From Dichetophora obliterata (lineage: Eukaryota > Arthropoda > Insecta > Diptera > Sciomyzidae): a stretch of DNA of 64,000 nucleotides. Shown here in pieces: positions 44,237 through 54,600 of this stretch (position 1 is the first letter of the stretch; every line of letters starts with the position of its first letter). The position numbers were made by a program, and so were the translations under genes. The notes under the pieces were generated by a model. The model saw nothing but the letters and a program-made list of their open reading frames with translations, did no database searches and was not told the DNA's origin. The stretch lies in contig OY986439.1 in the NCBI GenBank assembly GCA_963920525.1, positions 20,532,819 to 20,596,818 of the forward strand, given 5' to 3'.

Positions 44237-44645
44237 ACTAGGCCACATCTGTGTAGCTGTGTTAGAAGTGATGCTATACTTTCACCTGAAATTAGCCAAT
44301 TCTGTGGCATGTTGCCTTAGAGCCAGCCTGCAAGTCACAAGTGGCAAGCCTAATGTTTCCATATTAGGTTGCCCGCAGAGTAAGCGCCGAAGCAGACAGG
44401 CAGGCAGACAGACACAGGAAAACTATGTGAACAAGAGAGAAAAAAGTTATTTCTATCTCGTTTCTTTGCAGGGCCTGCCTGCCTGCTTCGGCGCTTACTC
44501 TGCGGGCAACCTAATATGGAAACATTAGGCTTGCCACTTGTGACTTGCAGGCTGGCTCTAAGGCAGCATGCCACAGAATTGGCTAATTTCAGGTGAAAGC
44601 ATAGCATCACCTCTAACAGAGCTAGACAGATGTGGCCTAGTTTTA
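44237..44645. repeat. Inverted duplication inside the LOA-like element
   Basis: About 170 bp (44237-44406, from AGGCCACATCTGTGTAGC to CGAAGCAGACAGGCAGG) is repeated inverted at about 44469-44642. The arms differ at only a few positions and are separated by about 65 bp. On the minus strand the left arm reads in the element's own frame (GLPLVTCRLALRQHATELAN). The right arm is therefore the extra inverted copy, and it destroys the reading frame after RNase H. Confidence 0.85.
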
Positions 44646-45200
44646 AGGGCAGCCTTAGGCAGCAGCGTTTCTGCTGTACCTTTCCAAGCAAGCTCATCTG
44701 CTCTACAATTTCCAAGAATTTCCCTATGCCCTGGTACCCAGACCAGATGAATGTCGAGCTTATCGGCCATCTCAATAAGAGACGAGCGACATTTAAGGGC
44801 TGTTGGTGATGTTAGGAACACACCTGCAAGGGATTTCATCGCTGCTTGGCTGTCCGTAAAAAAGTAGATATCTTTAGTTGAAATCTCACTGTACCTCAGC
44901 CATACCACAGCTCTATTAATATCCATTATTTCAGCCTGAAAGACGCTGCAATGATCTGGCAGTCTAAATGAGTTTCTGATGTCCAGATCCGTTTAAAAGA
45001 CACCTCCCTCAACTTTGTTGTCAAGTTTTGAGTCGTCAGTAAAAATATGCGCGCCAACCTGGCTTAGCGGCAATAACCCGTCCCATTCTACTCTGGTTGG
45101 GATAACTGTGTGAAAGCCGTTCCCTCCAGGAAAAATCGGAATGCTTCCATCTAAAAGTGATAAAGAAACATTCCCCACCGCATCTTTCTGAAGCTTAAGG
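44646..45200 (-). pseudogene. LOA-like element RNase H domain
   Basis: The minus strand shows GGNGFHTVIPTRVEWDGLLP, AHIFTDDSKLDNKVEGGVF and a TAA (about 44994). In the same order follow FQAEIMDINRAVVWL, IYFFTDSQAAMKSL (about 44840-44870) and HLVWVPGHREILGNCRADEL (about 44690-44750). The four acidic positions expected of RNase H (FTD, AEI, TDS, ADE) are visible. The in-frame stop and the following inverted duplication inactivate it. Confidence 0.8.
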
Positions 45201-45500
45201 GTAGTTTTGTGTTTATGTGGTTTCCAAACCGCTTCTTTAAGAATGCATGTGGATTTTTTTACTGAATGTCAAGCAATGACTACATAAAATATTAATATCA
45301 TTGTTTCCCAGCCGCTTCTCTCCAGGAAAAATCGGAAGGCTTCCATCTAAAAGTGATAAACAAACATTCCCACCTTATCTTTCAGAAGCTTAAGGGTAGT
45401 TTTGTGCTTATGTTGTTTCCAAACCGCTTCTTTAAAAATGCATGTAGAAACTTTTACTCAATGACTACAGAAAATATTTATATCATTGCTTCCTAGCCGC
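45109..45500. repeat. Direct duplication of about 190 bp at the RNase H boundary
   Basis: The sequence from about 45112 to 45300 (CCAGGAAAAATCGGAATGCT, GAAGCTTAAGGGTAGTTTTG, TTTCCAAACCGCTTCTTTAA) recurs at about 45307-45495 with some differences. The first copy joins the RNase H frame. The second abuts the tRNA-like segment and is the break point of the inserted block. Confidence 0.8.
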
Positions 45501-45513
45501 TTATTATAGAATT

Positions 45514-45580
45514 CGATAGTCTAGTGGCAGCGCGCTTGACTGTCGCTCAGGACTCCCGGGTTCGAATCCTGGCCGGGCAT
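45514..45580 (+). other. tRNA-like segment (SINE head or tRNA pseudogene)
   Basis: GATAGTCTAGTGGCAGCGCG is A-box-like, and CCGGGTTCGAATCCTGG forms a good T arm with a perfect B-box. The 3' side GCCGGGCA has no complementary 5' acceptor strand, so it is not an intact tRNA gene. It differs from the SINE-A and SINE-B heads. The following 250 bp holds four imperfect units with GGAATGTTTCC / GAGAGGAATGTTTC, perhaps the body of a third SINE. Confidence 0.55.
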
Positions 45581-45830
45581 TTTCATAACAAGGGAGAGGA
45601 ATGTTTCAACATTAATTCTTGTAACAGGGGAGAGGACTGCTTCCAATTCGCTTTTTAAGGGAGCAGAGAGGTATGTTTCCACATTCATATTTAACACAGC
45701 GGAAAGGAATATATCCCTTTAATTACATGATATGTAAAAAAAGAAATGGACTGTCCAACGGAAGGGAATGCTTCTTCATTCCACGGAATGTTTCCTGTTT
45801 ATATCCGGGAATGTTTGCCTTTCCTGGAGC

Positions 45831-46755
45831 AGCATTTATCATTCATATTCATTTAAAAAACGCCCAAGCTCTATGGAGATTGAGAGAAAAAGGCAAAATA
45901 TGAATGACACTCTCCTAAATGATCTACAAAAAATCTCCGAGTGGGGCCTTGCTAATAGAGTAGAGTTCAATGCAAACAAGACCCAGTGTTGTCTGTTAAC
46001 CAACAATCGGATGGATTGCCCCTTAGCACTCCTCAATATGAATGGTGTAGATCTTGTGGAATCAGCCGCTCTTGACATTCTGGGCATATCGATCAAGCGT
46101 GATTTTCGTTGGAATGATCATATTTTCGATGTGTCCAAAGATGCGGGCAAGTGCCTAGGTTTTTAAAAAGTTGCAAAAATATTTCGCCTCAGCTGATCTT
46201 CGCATGATTTACACCTCTTATATTAGACCGAAAATGGAGTACAATTTGCACATTTGGGCAGGGGCTTCAAGATCTGATTTAGAGCTTCTGGATCGAATTC
46301 ATCGTCGTGCAATATATTTGATAGGGGATGAAAATATGCATCCTTTCTCAACTCTCTTGGGCATAGACGCAATGTTGGTTGCCTAAGCCTTCTGTGTAGG
46401 TATTACTATGAAAAGTGTTCAAGGGAGATACATGACCTGACGCCACCAGCTCGTGTGTTTCCCAGGTCCACTCGGGCAGCTGTCCAAGCCCACCCCTTTA
46501 CCATTGCGGCGATGTCCAATAGAACCTCGCATTACCGTGATAATTCGTTTTTTATTCGCACATTAAGTTGCGGAATAGTCTCCCTGCGAGCGTGTTTCCC
46601 GGCAGTTTTGAGCTGTGCAAATTTAAAACAAATATTCACAGACACTACTCCATCTATCCACCCTCCAACTAGCTATCACCCATCTTCCGAATCAACACAA
46701 TGCTTACGCATTTATAGGGGGCATCCCCTGAGCCTTGGTTTAGTCTAAAAAAAAA
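45831..46755 (+). pseudogene. 5'-truncated CR1-group LINE inserted in the LOA-like element
   Basis: It matches 52065-52990 of the better copy at about 92% by my count over 250 bp. It begins just after the FADD position and runs through the RT thumb and C-terminus into the 3' UTR (CACCCATCTTCCGAATCAAC) and an A-tail at 46747-46755. A frameshift at about 46162 (TTTTTAAAAAGTTGC against TTTTCTAAAACGGTGC) and another near 46340 break the frame. It carries no catalytic RT core and is a dead-on-arrival copy. Confidence 0.9.
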
Positions 46756-46756
46756 T

Positions 46757-48145
46757 GAAGGAATGACCTGTACGAGTGTTAGTTCACTGCGAAATTGCTT
46801 TTAGGTGGATGGCTGTTTCCTGTGCCATCCTTTTTCCCATAATATCAAGAAGTATTAGGCAAAGAACCGCATTTAGCGCTTCCGTTGAAGTAGACCTAAG
46901 CGCTCCGCTGATACATACGGCCGCAGTTCTGTGTATTTTCCCTAACAATTTGCAACTAGACTGTATTTTTAGTGCTGTCCATCACACACATACACCGTAT
47001 AGCAAGATTGTCCACACTATAGCTGTGTAAATCTGACGCGCAATATTCGGGGTAAGCTCCCACGTTTTACCCATAGCTTTCTAACAGGCATATAAAGCAA
47101 CATTGGCATTTCTAGTTCAAGAATATTCGGTTTCCAGCTTAACTTTCTATCCAAAATAACCCCTATCCAAAAGTTTTGCAGAGTGCCATCCAGACGTGGA
47201 GAAGCTATACGCGGAATTCTATATTTTCTCGAAATACGGACCAGTTCAGTTTTTGGGGATTTACCCCCAGCCCACATTTATTGGCCCAAGTATAGAGATC
47301 GGAGAACGCTGACCCAAGCAGCTCCGAGAGAGTATTAAGAAACTTTCCCTGTGCAGCAATAGCTACGTCATCCGCAAAGGCAATCACCTTGCAACCAACC
47401 TTTTCTATTTTCCGCAGAAGTTGATTGACTACCAAGTTTCACAATAAAGGTGATAGAACACCCCCTTGAGGAGCGCCTCTACTCACAAATCTACTTGCCT
47501 TTGAGTCCCCTAAAGATGCACTGACGACTCTGCTGGTCAGCAGGTTTTTTATCAGTACACAGAGTGACTCATCCACCCGAAGTTTCATGAGCACGCCAAT
47601 TATTTCCCCCCGAAGAACATTGTTAAAGGCACCTTCGATATCCAGAATAGCTACCATTGTGTATTCCTTATGAAAAAAGGAATTTTCTATAAAGCCTACC
47701 AGGGAGCGCAGGGCCGTTTCTACAGACCTACCTTTCGTGTAAGTGTGCTGTGAAGCTGAAAGCAAATTTGTGTCTATGCTACAACGACTATGAGCGTCAA
47801 TCAATCTTTCGAGTGTTTTCAGCAAGAAAGATAAAAGACTAATGGGTCTAAGGTCTTTTGGACTCGATTGCGATATCCTACCCGCCTTAGGGATAAAAAC
47901 TACCTTTACTTCCCTCCATTTCAATAGTATATATGTCATGTCAAGGCAACCTTTAAAAATGACAATGAGTATGGAAGGATTATAGACGCCGTCTACTGTA
48001 GAGTGACTGGAATAATACCATCAAGCCCAGCAGACTTGTAGGGCTTGAAACTAAACAGAGCCCATTTGGTCTTGTTCCCTGATAGGATAAATATAGGATC
48101 ACTCAACGTCAGAGCCCGCTCGGGTAGCTGCGCTGTTGTTTTAAT
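46757..48145 (-). pseudogene. LOA-like reverse transcriptase region
   Basis: Minus-strand reading, with breaks: FKPYKSAGLDGIIPVTLQ (about 48.03 kb), WREVKVVFIPKAGR, KDLRPISLLSFLLKTLERLI, motif A ILDIEGAFNNVLRGEI (about 47.62-47.66 kb), motif B RGAPQGGVLSPLL (about 47.44-47.48 kb), motif C FADDVA (about 47.37 kb) and VILDRKLSWKPNILEL. A TGA replaces the Trp codon after SPLL at 47436-47438. A frameshift near 47255 separates the last parts, and the thumb region to 46757 has several stops. LOA RT motifs are clear, but the gene is broken. Confidence 0.85.
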
Positions 48146-49430
48146 TGTTTTAAACTTCAAAAGTCAAAATAAACTTGCTCTTAATTTGTTCAAAGTATTT
48201 AGTGTCTAAAAAGCAATCCAATGGGGAAAAGGTAGGAGAAAGGGCTGGGTTGTGAACCGGATTTTGTTTTTGGGCTCTAAATTTTCACAGAATAAAAATA
48301 TTGACTAGTCCAAGATGCCACTGAAAAGGAGAACATAAAAAGTAACTTTTATGTTAAGACAGATTAGCGTTTTAATTGAAATTTTACTCTCTACGGCCAA
48401 TTTGCTAAGGACGTGACTTTTGACTCTTCCAAAAAAGTGTCTGGGTTGGGAACCATCTGGCAATCCCAATAAAAGTCGGAAAATATATGTTAATCAATTG
48501 AATGGCAGGGATAAAGAGCAAAATGAACAAGCGATTTCTGATACTTTCGAAGTTTCTGAAAGGGATATCAAAAAACGGATTGCAGATTTGAAAAATTTTA
48601 TATCAAAAACCATTAACTCAAAATTTTCAAAATGACATATGGAGCACATGAATCCCCGGATGACGAGATATAAAATATCCTTCCTCTTCCTCCTGTTAAT
48701 TTCCAATTGTACAAAAATCTTATGGATGTTGATACATACTTCTGGCATGAGTGAGCCCACCGGAAATCCGGGAAGTTTTCAATACTTTTTTCCACTTTTT
48801 TTTTTTTTTTTTTTTTGAGAAAATGTGTCGCTATTCCAAAACTTCTCGGTGCATTTTTTATATCTGCCATTATACTAAATTTAATGTTCATAGCATGTAA
48901 ATTATCTAAGATATAACTATGCTACAAAAATTTACGGATCCAGTAACTAGTCAAATAATTATAGAACAAATAAAAGCGTTTTAGAAAAAACCCCATTTAC
49001 TACCTTACTTTTAATTATAAAAATACCATGGCAAAAGCAATTCCTGGCAAAAGAAAATTTGTACAAGCTGAAAGAGTGAAATAGGCACATAGTTAAATAA
49101 AATTGTGGAAAAAAAATTTCGTAAGTAATGTCGTATTACCATGCAATAAATCATTGAATTTTAAATATTATTGCTCACAAGATGATGCTAAAAACCACTC
49201 AAGCCACTTAGCTACTGAAAGTCTTAAACATTTTAATTATGTAGGGAAGCAGTTAAAATTAGAAGCTAAATCCATTGAAGCTAAAATTGAACTTTATTGA
49301 AATTAAGCTATTACAAAAAACTAATTTCACAAAACACAAAAACAACAACAACGGCATGGAAATAGTCGCTTCAAATGCTAAGAGCCTCAATCAGTGAGTA
49401 AAGCAGCTACTAATAGTCACCGTTTAGCTG
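48146..49430. other. AT-rich stretch with poly-T, nothing recognised
   Basis: A T-run at 48798-48816 and short frames (48420-48635 plus, 49103-49300 plus) are the only features. Neither frame has a motif I recognise. The frames are Lys/Glu/Ile-rich and might be exon remnants, but there is no splice context to support them. Confidence 0.35.
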
Positions 49431-49439
49431 CAACATAAA

Positions 49440-50460
49440 TAGCAGCACTAAACGATTGAATTAACTAAGGAGGAAGCTGCTGCTTCTGTTGTTGTTGTTG
49501 TTGTTGTTGTTGTTGCAGCTGCTGCTACAATACAAAAGCACTTAGCCAACAGTTTTGTTGTCGTTGTTTTGTGTTGGTGCTGCGTTTAACAGTCGCATTT
49601 AAATATCAACAACAACGGCAACATCTTCGTCATCATCATCATCATCGTTTTCATCCTAAGCGGGAAGCTGTGCATAATGAAGCGCCACTTTAAATGCTCA
49701 GCCTATTGGAGCCGCTGGAATGACGCTAGAATCATCTGTGGCACAGGCGCACATCCACAAATAAATCGCATGCAATAACAAGTTGCTAGATACACATTCA
49801 TTCGTTCGATCGAGTGCGAGATGCAAATGCAGCGGGGCACGTGTGCCATGCAGTCAACAAGAGTAACAACAGCAACAACAGCAACAACAGCAACAACAGC
49901 AACAACAACAACAACAACACAACAACAACAACAACATGAATAGCACAAAGGCCTACAGCAATGCAATTAGTGAAGATTCTTGCAGCAGTTGCTGCAGTTG
50001 AGCTGCAACAATTATTGTTATTATTTAAACAAATAAACCGGCAACAAAAACAAAACAAAACAATACACAACAAAATAGTGCGTAGAAAACCGAGTAGAAT
50101 TGCTTTAGAAAAACAAAAATAGTAAACATAAAACAATCTGGCCACATTTGCATTCGTTGATGAGAAATGAGTTGGCACAAAATTGATGAAAATAGCAAAA
50201 ACAAACAAACAAACAAACATTGGCTTAAATGAAGTCCAACAGCCAAGTCATTGGGACGGCTTGAAGAGAACAACCAACGCCAACCGTGCAACAACTGGAG
50301 GGACGCACTTTTTTGTGCTTGCTAGTTTTTGTTGTTTTGTTGCTGTTGTTTGTGATGTGGATGCTTCGCTTGACTTTTCTGTAGGCTGCTGCTGTTTGTT
50401 TATTGTTGCGCCGTTGTGCTGCTGTTGTTGCTGCTGCTGCGGAACACGTTGCAACGACTA
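49440..50460. repeat. CAA/CAG/GTT microsatellite cluster in gene-like DNA
   Basis: (GTT)n at 49488-49515, CAT/CATC repeats at 49628-49650, a (CAACAG)n/(CAA)n block at 49860-49937, (AAAC)n at 50040-50070 and 50200-50220, and CTG/GTT tracts at 50330-50450. They produce long Val/Leu/Cys frames without meaning. Such clusters are frequent in and near developmental genes of flies, but no exon can be assigned. Confidence 0.8.
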
Positions 50461-50710
50461 GATTGATTTATGCTTTGTTTATTTTTGAGCTTTGGCTTTG
50501 AGTTTATGCAAATTGCTCTCTAAATCAATTTGCATTTGCAACGCCGCGCAGCAGCATTGCCACAGTTTCGGCCTGAACTTGTGCGGTTGCAGTTTTAAGC
50601 GTTTAACTGCGAGTTTCGTAATGAGCAGCAGCTGCTGGTTCTAGTTTATGTTCGCTTTTCTGTTCTTTTTTTCTCAACTGCTCGCAGTTCGCAGTTGATG
50701 GTTTTAAGTA

Positions 50711-50745
50711 TATAAAAAAAAGAAAGCTTTTATGATTACTCAATT
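50711..50745 (+). promoter_or_regulatory. Candidate core promoter (TATA and initiator)
   Basis: TATAAAAAAA starts at 50711 and TCAATT lies at 50740-50745, fitting TCANTY, with +1 A at 50742, 31 bp downstream. Upstream DNA (50.48-50.70 kb) is GC-richer with CAGCAGCAGCTGCTGG. A further TCAGTGC at 50905 is initiator-like but has no TATA. The LINE insertion at about 50.94 kb lies just downstream. Confidence 0.25.
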
Positions 50746-50943
50746 ACTGTTAAATGCTTGAGATTCATATTTAAGAAAAAATGCCAAAGCTTTTGCATGA
50801 CATAGCTGCAAGTAGAAAACATAATTTTGCAACATAAAACGGATGAGTCTGTAGTTGTAGTTGGTAGTCAGAACTAAAATTGAGTTAGTTAGTATTCAGA
50901 AAGTCAGTGCACAGAGTGAAAAACACCCTGTAAACTAGGATAA

Positions 50944-52911
50944 AGCCAAGAAAATTTTTATACTGCTTTGACCCAAAGCAGGTCCAAAGAGGAAGCCTTT
51001 CAGAATTGGCTTTCTAACAAGAATACTGATACTAAAAGACTTCGCATCGAGGCAAGGAATCGCTGCAATGCAATTTTAAAACGCGAAAAGTTTCTGCACG
51101 AAGCTCGCATTCGAGAACAGGTTCTTCTCTGCCCCAAAGGGAGCAAAAACTTTTGGTCATTTGTTAAAAGAGTGAACAATCAGACATCATCATCGATTCC
51201 AACTCTTTTAAAAGATGACCAAATCTTCACTGACTCGGCTGATAAAGCGAACCTATTGGCTAGATTGTTTGCAAAAAATTCCACTCTCTCGCATAGCAAT
51301 CAGCCACTGCCCTTTGTTGGGGGTGGATCTTCTGCAATGCAGGAGATATACTTTCGAACGAGAGCAGTTAAAAGGGTCCTTACAAATCTCAACGTAAACA
51401 AAGCCTCTGGTCCTGACGGCATACCGCCAATTGTGCTTAAAATGTGTGCTTCTTCGCTGGCTCGGCCTTTGCGCAACCTTTTCAACATTTCCTACAGAAC
51501 GGGAGTATTTCCATCTTGTTGGAAGGTGGCAAATGTCCAGCCGGTGCCCAAAAAGGGTGATGCCACGAACCCTGCAAACTACCGACCTATTGCGATATGC
51601 TCTACGCTTTCCAAAGTTATGGAGAGCGTAATAAACTTCAACGTTGTGAACTATCTGGAGCGCAACCAACTGCTCAGTGACCGTCAATATGGTTTCCGTA
51701 GGGCTCGCTCTACTGGTGATCCTATGGCGTTCTTAACCGAAGAATGGAATAAATGCGTTCACTTTTTCGGCGAGAGCAGGGTTGTTGCTCTGGATATATC
51801 TAAAGCGTTCGACCGAGTGTGGCATAAAGCGCTCGTGTCAAAACTTGTTGCATATGGTTTTGGTGGTAACTTTGCTCGATGGATCACGTGTTTCCTCAAG
51901 AACAGAACGATTCGAGTCGTAGTTGACGGTATTTCATCCGAGGAGCACGCCATTAACGCAGGAGTACCGCAGGGTTCAGTTCTATCGCCAACCTTGTTTC
52001 TGGTTTTTATCAACGACCTTCTGTTGTTGACGCATAACCCAATACATTCGTTTGCGGACGACAGCAGCATTTGTCATTCGTATTCATTTAGTAAACGCCC
52101 AAGCTCTATGGAGATTGAGAGAAAAAAGCAAAATATGAATGACACACTCCTAAATGATCTACAAAAAATCTCCGAGTGGGGTCTTGCTAATAGAGTAGAG
52201 TTCAATGCAAGCAAGACTCAGTGCTGCCTGTTAACCCACAAGCGGATGGATTGCCCCTTAGCACCCCTCAATATGAATGGTGTGGATCTTGTGGAATCAG
52301 CCGCTCTTGACGTTCTGGGCATATCGATCAGATTTGATCTTCGTTGGAATGATCATATTTTCGATGTGTCGAAAGAAGCGGGCAAGTGTCTAGGTTTTCT
52401 AAAACGGTGCAAAAAATATTTCACTTCAGCTGATCTTCGCATGATCTACACCTCATTTATAAGGCCGAAAATGGAGTACAATTCGCACATTTGGGCAGAG
52501 GCTTCAAGATCTTATTTGGAGCTTCTGGATCGAATTCAACGTCGTGCGATATATTTGATAGGGGATGAAAGTATTTCATCCTCGCTCAACTCTCTTGAGC
52601 ATCGACGCAATGTTGGTTGCCTAAGCCTACTGTATAGGTATTACCATGGGAAGTGTTCAAGGGAGATACATGGCCTGACGCCACCAGCTCGTGTGTTTCC
52701 CAGGTCCACTCGGGCAGCTGTCCAAGCCCACCCCTTTACCATTGCATCGATGCCTAATAGAACCTCGCACTACCGCGATAATTCGTTCTTTAATCGCGCG
52801 ATTAAGTTGTGGAATAGTCTCCCTGCGAGCGTATTTCCTGGCAGTTTTGAGCTGTGCAAATTTAAAACAAATATTCACCGACACTACTCCATCTATCCAC
52901 CCTCCAACTAA
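50944..52911 (+). CDS. Reverse transcriptase of a CR1-group LINE (5'-incomplete)
   Basis: The enzyme copies the element's RNA into DNA at a nicked target. The frame is open from just after a TAA at 50941 to 52911 (about 655 codons). No ATG marks a true start, because the protein is cut off at its N-terminus. In order: a basic linker (FLHEARIREQVLLCPKG), NKASGPDGIPP (about 51400), VPKKGDATNPANYRPIAI (about 51545-51598), QYGFRRARST, motif A VVALDISKAFDRVWH (51781-51825, D at 51793), motif B GVPQGSVLSPTLFLVFINDL (51961-52020), motif C SFADDSS (52048-52068), the thumb, and a C-terminal RAIKLWNSLPASVF typical of this group. All catalytic aspartates are present. Without its endonuclease the copy is not autonomous. 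CR1/L2-type affiliation is inferred from the motifs. Confidence 0.9.
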   Translation, partial: SQENFYTALTQSRSKEEAFQNWLSNKNTDTKRLRIEARNRCNAILKREKFLHEARIREQVLLCPKGSKNFWSFVKRVNNQTSSSIPTLLKDDQIFTDSADKANLLARLFAKNSTLSHSNQPLPFVGGGSSAMQEIYFRTRAVKRVLTNLNVNKASGPDGIPPIVLKMCASSLARPLRNLFNISYRTGVFPSCWKVANVQPVPKKGDATNPANYRPIAICSTLSKVMESVINFNVVNYLERNQLLSDRQYGFRRARSTGDPMAFLTEEWNKCVHFFGESRVVALDISKAFDRVWHKALVSKLVAYGFGGNFARWITCFLKNRTIRVVVDGISSEEHAINAGVPQGSVLSPTLFLVFINDLLLLTHNPIHSFADDSSICHSYSFSKRPSSMEIERKKQNMNDTLLNDLQKISEWGLANRVEFNASKTQCCLLTHKRMDCPLAPLNMNGVDLVESAALDVLGISIRFDLRWNDHIFDVSKEAGKCLGFLKRCKKYFTSADLRMIYTSFIRPKMEYNSHIWAEASRSYLELLDRIQRRAIYLIGDESISSSLNSLEHRRNVGCLSLLYRYYHGKCSREIHGLTPPARVFPRSTRAAVQAHPFTIASMPNRTSHYRDNSFFNRAIKLWNSLPASVFPGSFELCKFKTNIHRHYSIYPPSN

Positions 52912-53003
52912 CTATCACCCATCTTCCGAATCAACACAATGCTTACGCATTTATAGGGGACATCCCCTGAGCGTTGGTTCAGTCTAAAAAAAAAAAAAAA
53001 AAG
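50944..53003 (+). mobile_element. CR1-group non-LTR retrotransposon, 5'-truncated, intact RT frame
   Basis: The RT reading frame and 3' UTR are followed by an A-tail (52987-53003). The 5' junction lies somewhere between the TAA at 50941 and about 50970; the endonuclease and ORF1 are missing. The 3' UTR CATCCCCTGAGCGTTGGTTC is shared with the copy at 45831. A possible short target duplication (GAAAATTT near 50950, GAAAAATTT near 53004) is not secure. Confidence 0.9.
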
Positions 53004-53261
53004 CGAAAAATTTAAAAAAAAAAATTAGGATGAAATCTTATATGTATTAATAACAAGAAGACCTTTAAGTAAAATCAAAAATATATCTTATAGTAATCTT
53101 TATATAAATAAACGTAGGCGAAACAGTTCCCTAACATTTGGTTTTCCCTAACTGATTTTTAAAATTTTATTTTTAGTGAATTAAAATAGGGAGATGAAGT
53201 TCAGGTGTAAGATTCAGATATGAATTTTAGACATTTCTGAGATGCACAAAACGCTCATATT

Positions 53262-53405
53262 GAAATCTCTTCTGAGCGAGGGAACTGGTGGCTAATTCAT
53301 TAGGAAAGTAAAAGTGATGCCAAATTCGTATGAAAAACATATGTTTTTGACAATAATTTGGTATCGAATCAACAGAGAATGTGTGCGAAAAGGTCGAATT
53401 TCGAC
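53262..53405 (-). repeat. Dispersed repeat Y copy 2
   Basis: It is the reverse complement of 21128-21287: GAGCGAGGGAACTGGTGGCT, AATTCATTAGGAAAGTAAAA, AAAACATATGTT, AAAAGGTCGAATTTCGACC. It is non-coding. The class is unknown. Confidence 0.6.
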
Positions 53406-53849
53406 CACTGTCGAACTCTACAAAAATAAAACATAATTCAATTAATCCAAGAAAAGTTTTATCTTTAAAAGAAAAAAACCTTTTTAACCCTAGAATATTT
53501 CTTGTGATTATTGACGGATGGAAATGGCAAATTTTGGCATTGTTTCAAAAATAGATAAAGAAGAATTTCGTGCCTTGATTAAGCATTACTTTTAGCGTAG
53601 CAAAAGTGCGAAAGAAACAAGAGAAAAGCTCGATAAATCATCGTTGCGCGTGCAATACCGCGTATCCACCACTTGCAATACCGCGTATATCACAAAAAGG
53701 CAAAAATATATTTAATTTTCGTTTTGATCGGTCATGATTGATTCATTTATTTTGATTTTTCATTAAATGCTCATTTGAGAACAAAGCAATTATCTCATTT
53801 CAATAAATGCTAAGTTCAGTGAGCGTGCGTGATCGTGAATTAAAATGTA

Positions 53850-54600
53850 TCGACTGAAAGGAGACTATGTGGAAGAATTAACAATAATTTTGGCAAAATC
53901 GTGTGTCTTCTTTGTAAAACTGGCAGCATTTTGAACGACCTAGTATATATGGTTATGTCCTTTGAATATGCTGCTATTTTCGGGGCTCTTCCTTCAAAGT
54001 TTTTTATTAGTGCATTGACGAAAAGATTCAATAGTAGGGGCGAGAGGACCTCTCCTTAATGTGCCTAACTGCGAGCTTCCCTTTTCATGGATTTAGTGCC
54101 CCACTCAGCTCGAACGCTACTGCAGTTTAGCAGCTTGTTTTACCATAGGTTAATAGTTGGTGGTGCCTCTATTGCACGTAATCCGCTCAGGATTGCCATA
54201 GTTGATACATTGTTGAATGCATCTAAAATGTATAGAAAAGCACCAAGTGCGCATTCTTTCTGTGGGAGGGCATTTTCTATGGGTACCACTGGGGAGCTTA
54301 GTGCCGTTTAAACCAGTTTTCCTTTCCTATAAGCGTGTTGGTTGGTTGCTAAATGGATTGCATAATTTCTTAGGTGCAAGTCAGTTTTTCAAGCATTTTG
54401 AGTACAAAGGAGGTTAGGCTTATTGCCCTATAGTCCTTTGGAAACAAGTGGTTACTCTTACCTGTGTGCGGTAAATACAACCCTTGCTGTCCTCCAGGCC
54501 AAACGGGCAAACTATAAGAACAAATATGATGGTCTTTTCCTGGAGTTTTAAAAATATAATTTAAGACATGGTTCCGTTCAGAAATATTTGGACAATCCAA
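53850..54600 (-). pseudogene. Decayed LOA/I-like LINE reverse transcriptase
   Basis: Minus-strand fragments in shifting frames: TGKSNHLFPKDYRAISLTSF, VLKMLEKLTCT (about 54420-54490), a motif-A-like stretch around 54180-54230 recoverable only with frame changes, and NALIKNFEGRAPKIAAYSKD (about 53950-54010), where YADD-like becomes YSKD. Stops and shifts are frequent and the catalytic D pair is lost. It is a different, older LINE than the one at 43.8-48.1 kb. Confidence 0.6.

Larger units (their letters stand above)
43779..48145 (-). mobile_element. LOA-like non-LTR retrotransposon, 5'-truncated and interrupted
   Basis: Read on the minus strand, it gives in order: part of an RT (48.14-46.76 kb), an inserted block (46.755-45.3 kb), RNase H (45.20-44.65 kb), an inverted duplication (44.65-44.24 kb), a Cys/His C-terminus (44.24-44.04 kb) and a 3' UTR. 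The UTR has the hairpin GGCCGGTTTTTGACCGGCC (43836-43854) and a tail of AATATTTTTTTAG-type repeats in plus-strand reading (43779-43815). RT with a downstream RNase H and the ILDIEGAFNNV motif points to the LOA clade. The endonuclease and ORF1 are absent. It is inactive. Confidence 0.8.

Noticed and set aside
49703..50461. Frames up to 140 codons rich in Leu, Val, Cys or Gln
   Set aside because: They are read-throughs of CAA/CAG/GTT microsatellites. No domain or splice context is present.
51253..52070. Minus-strand frames of 103-144 codons
   Set aside because: They are antisense shadows of the reverse transcriptase frame, which carries all RT motifs on the plus strand.
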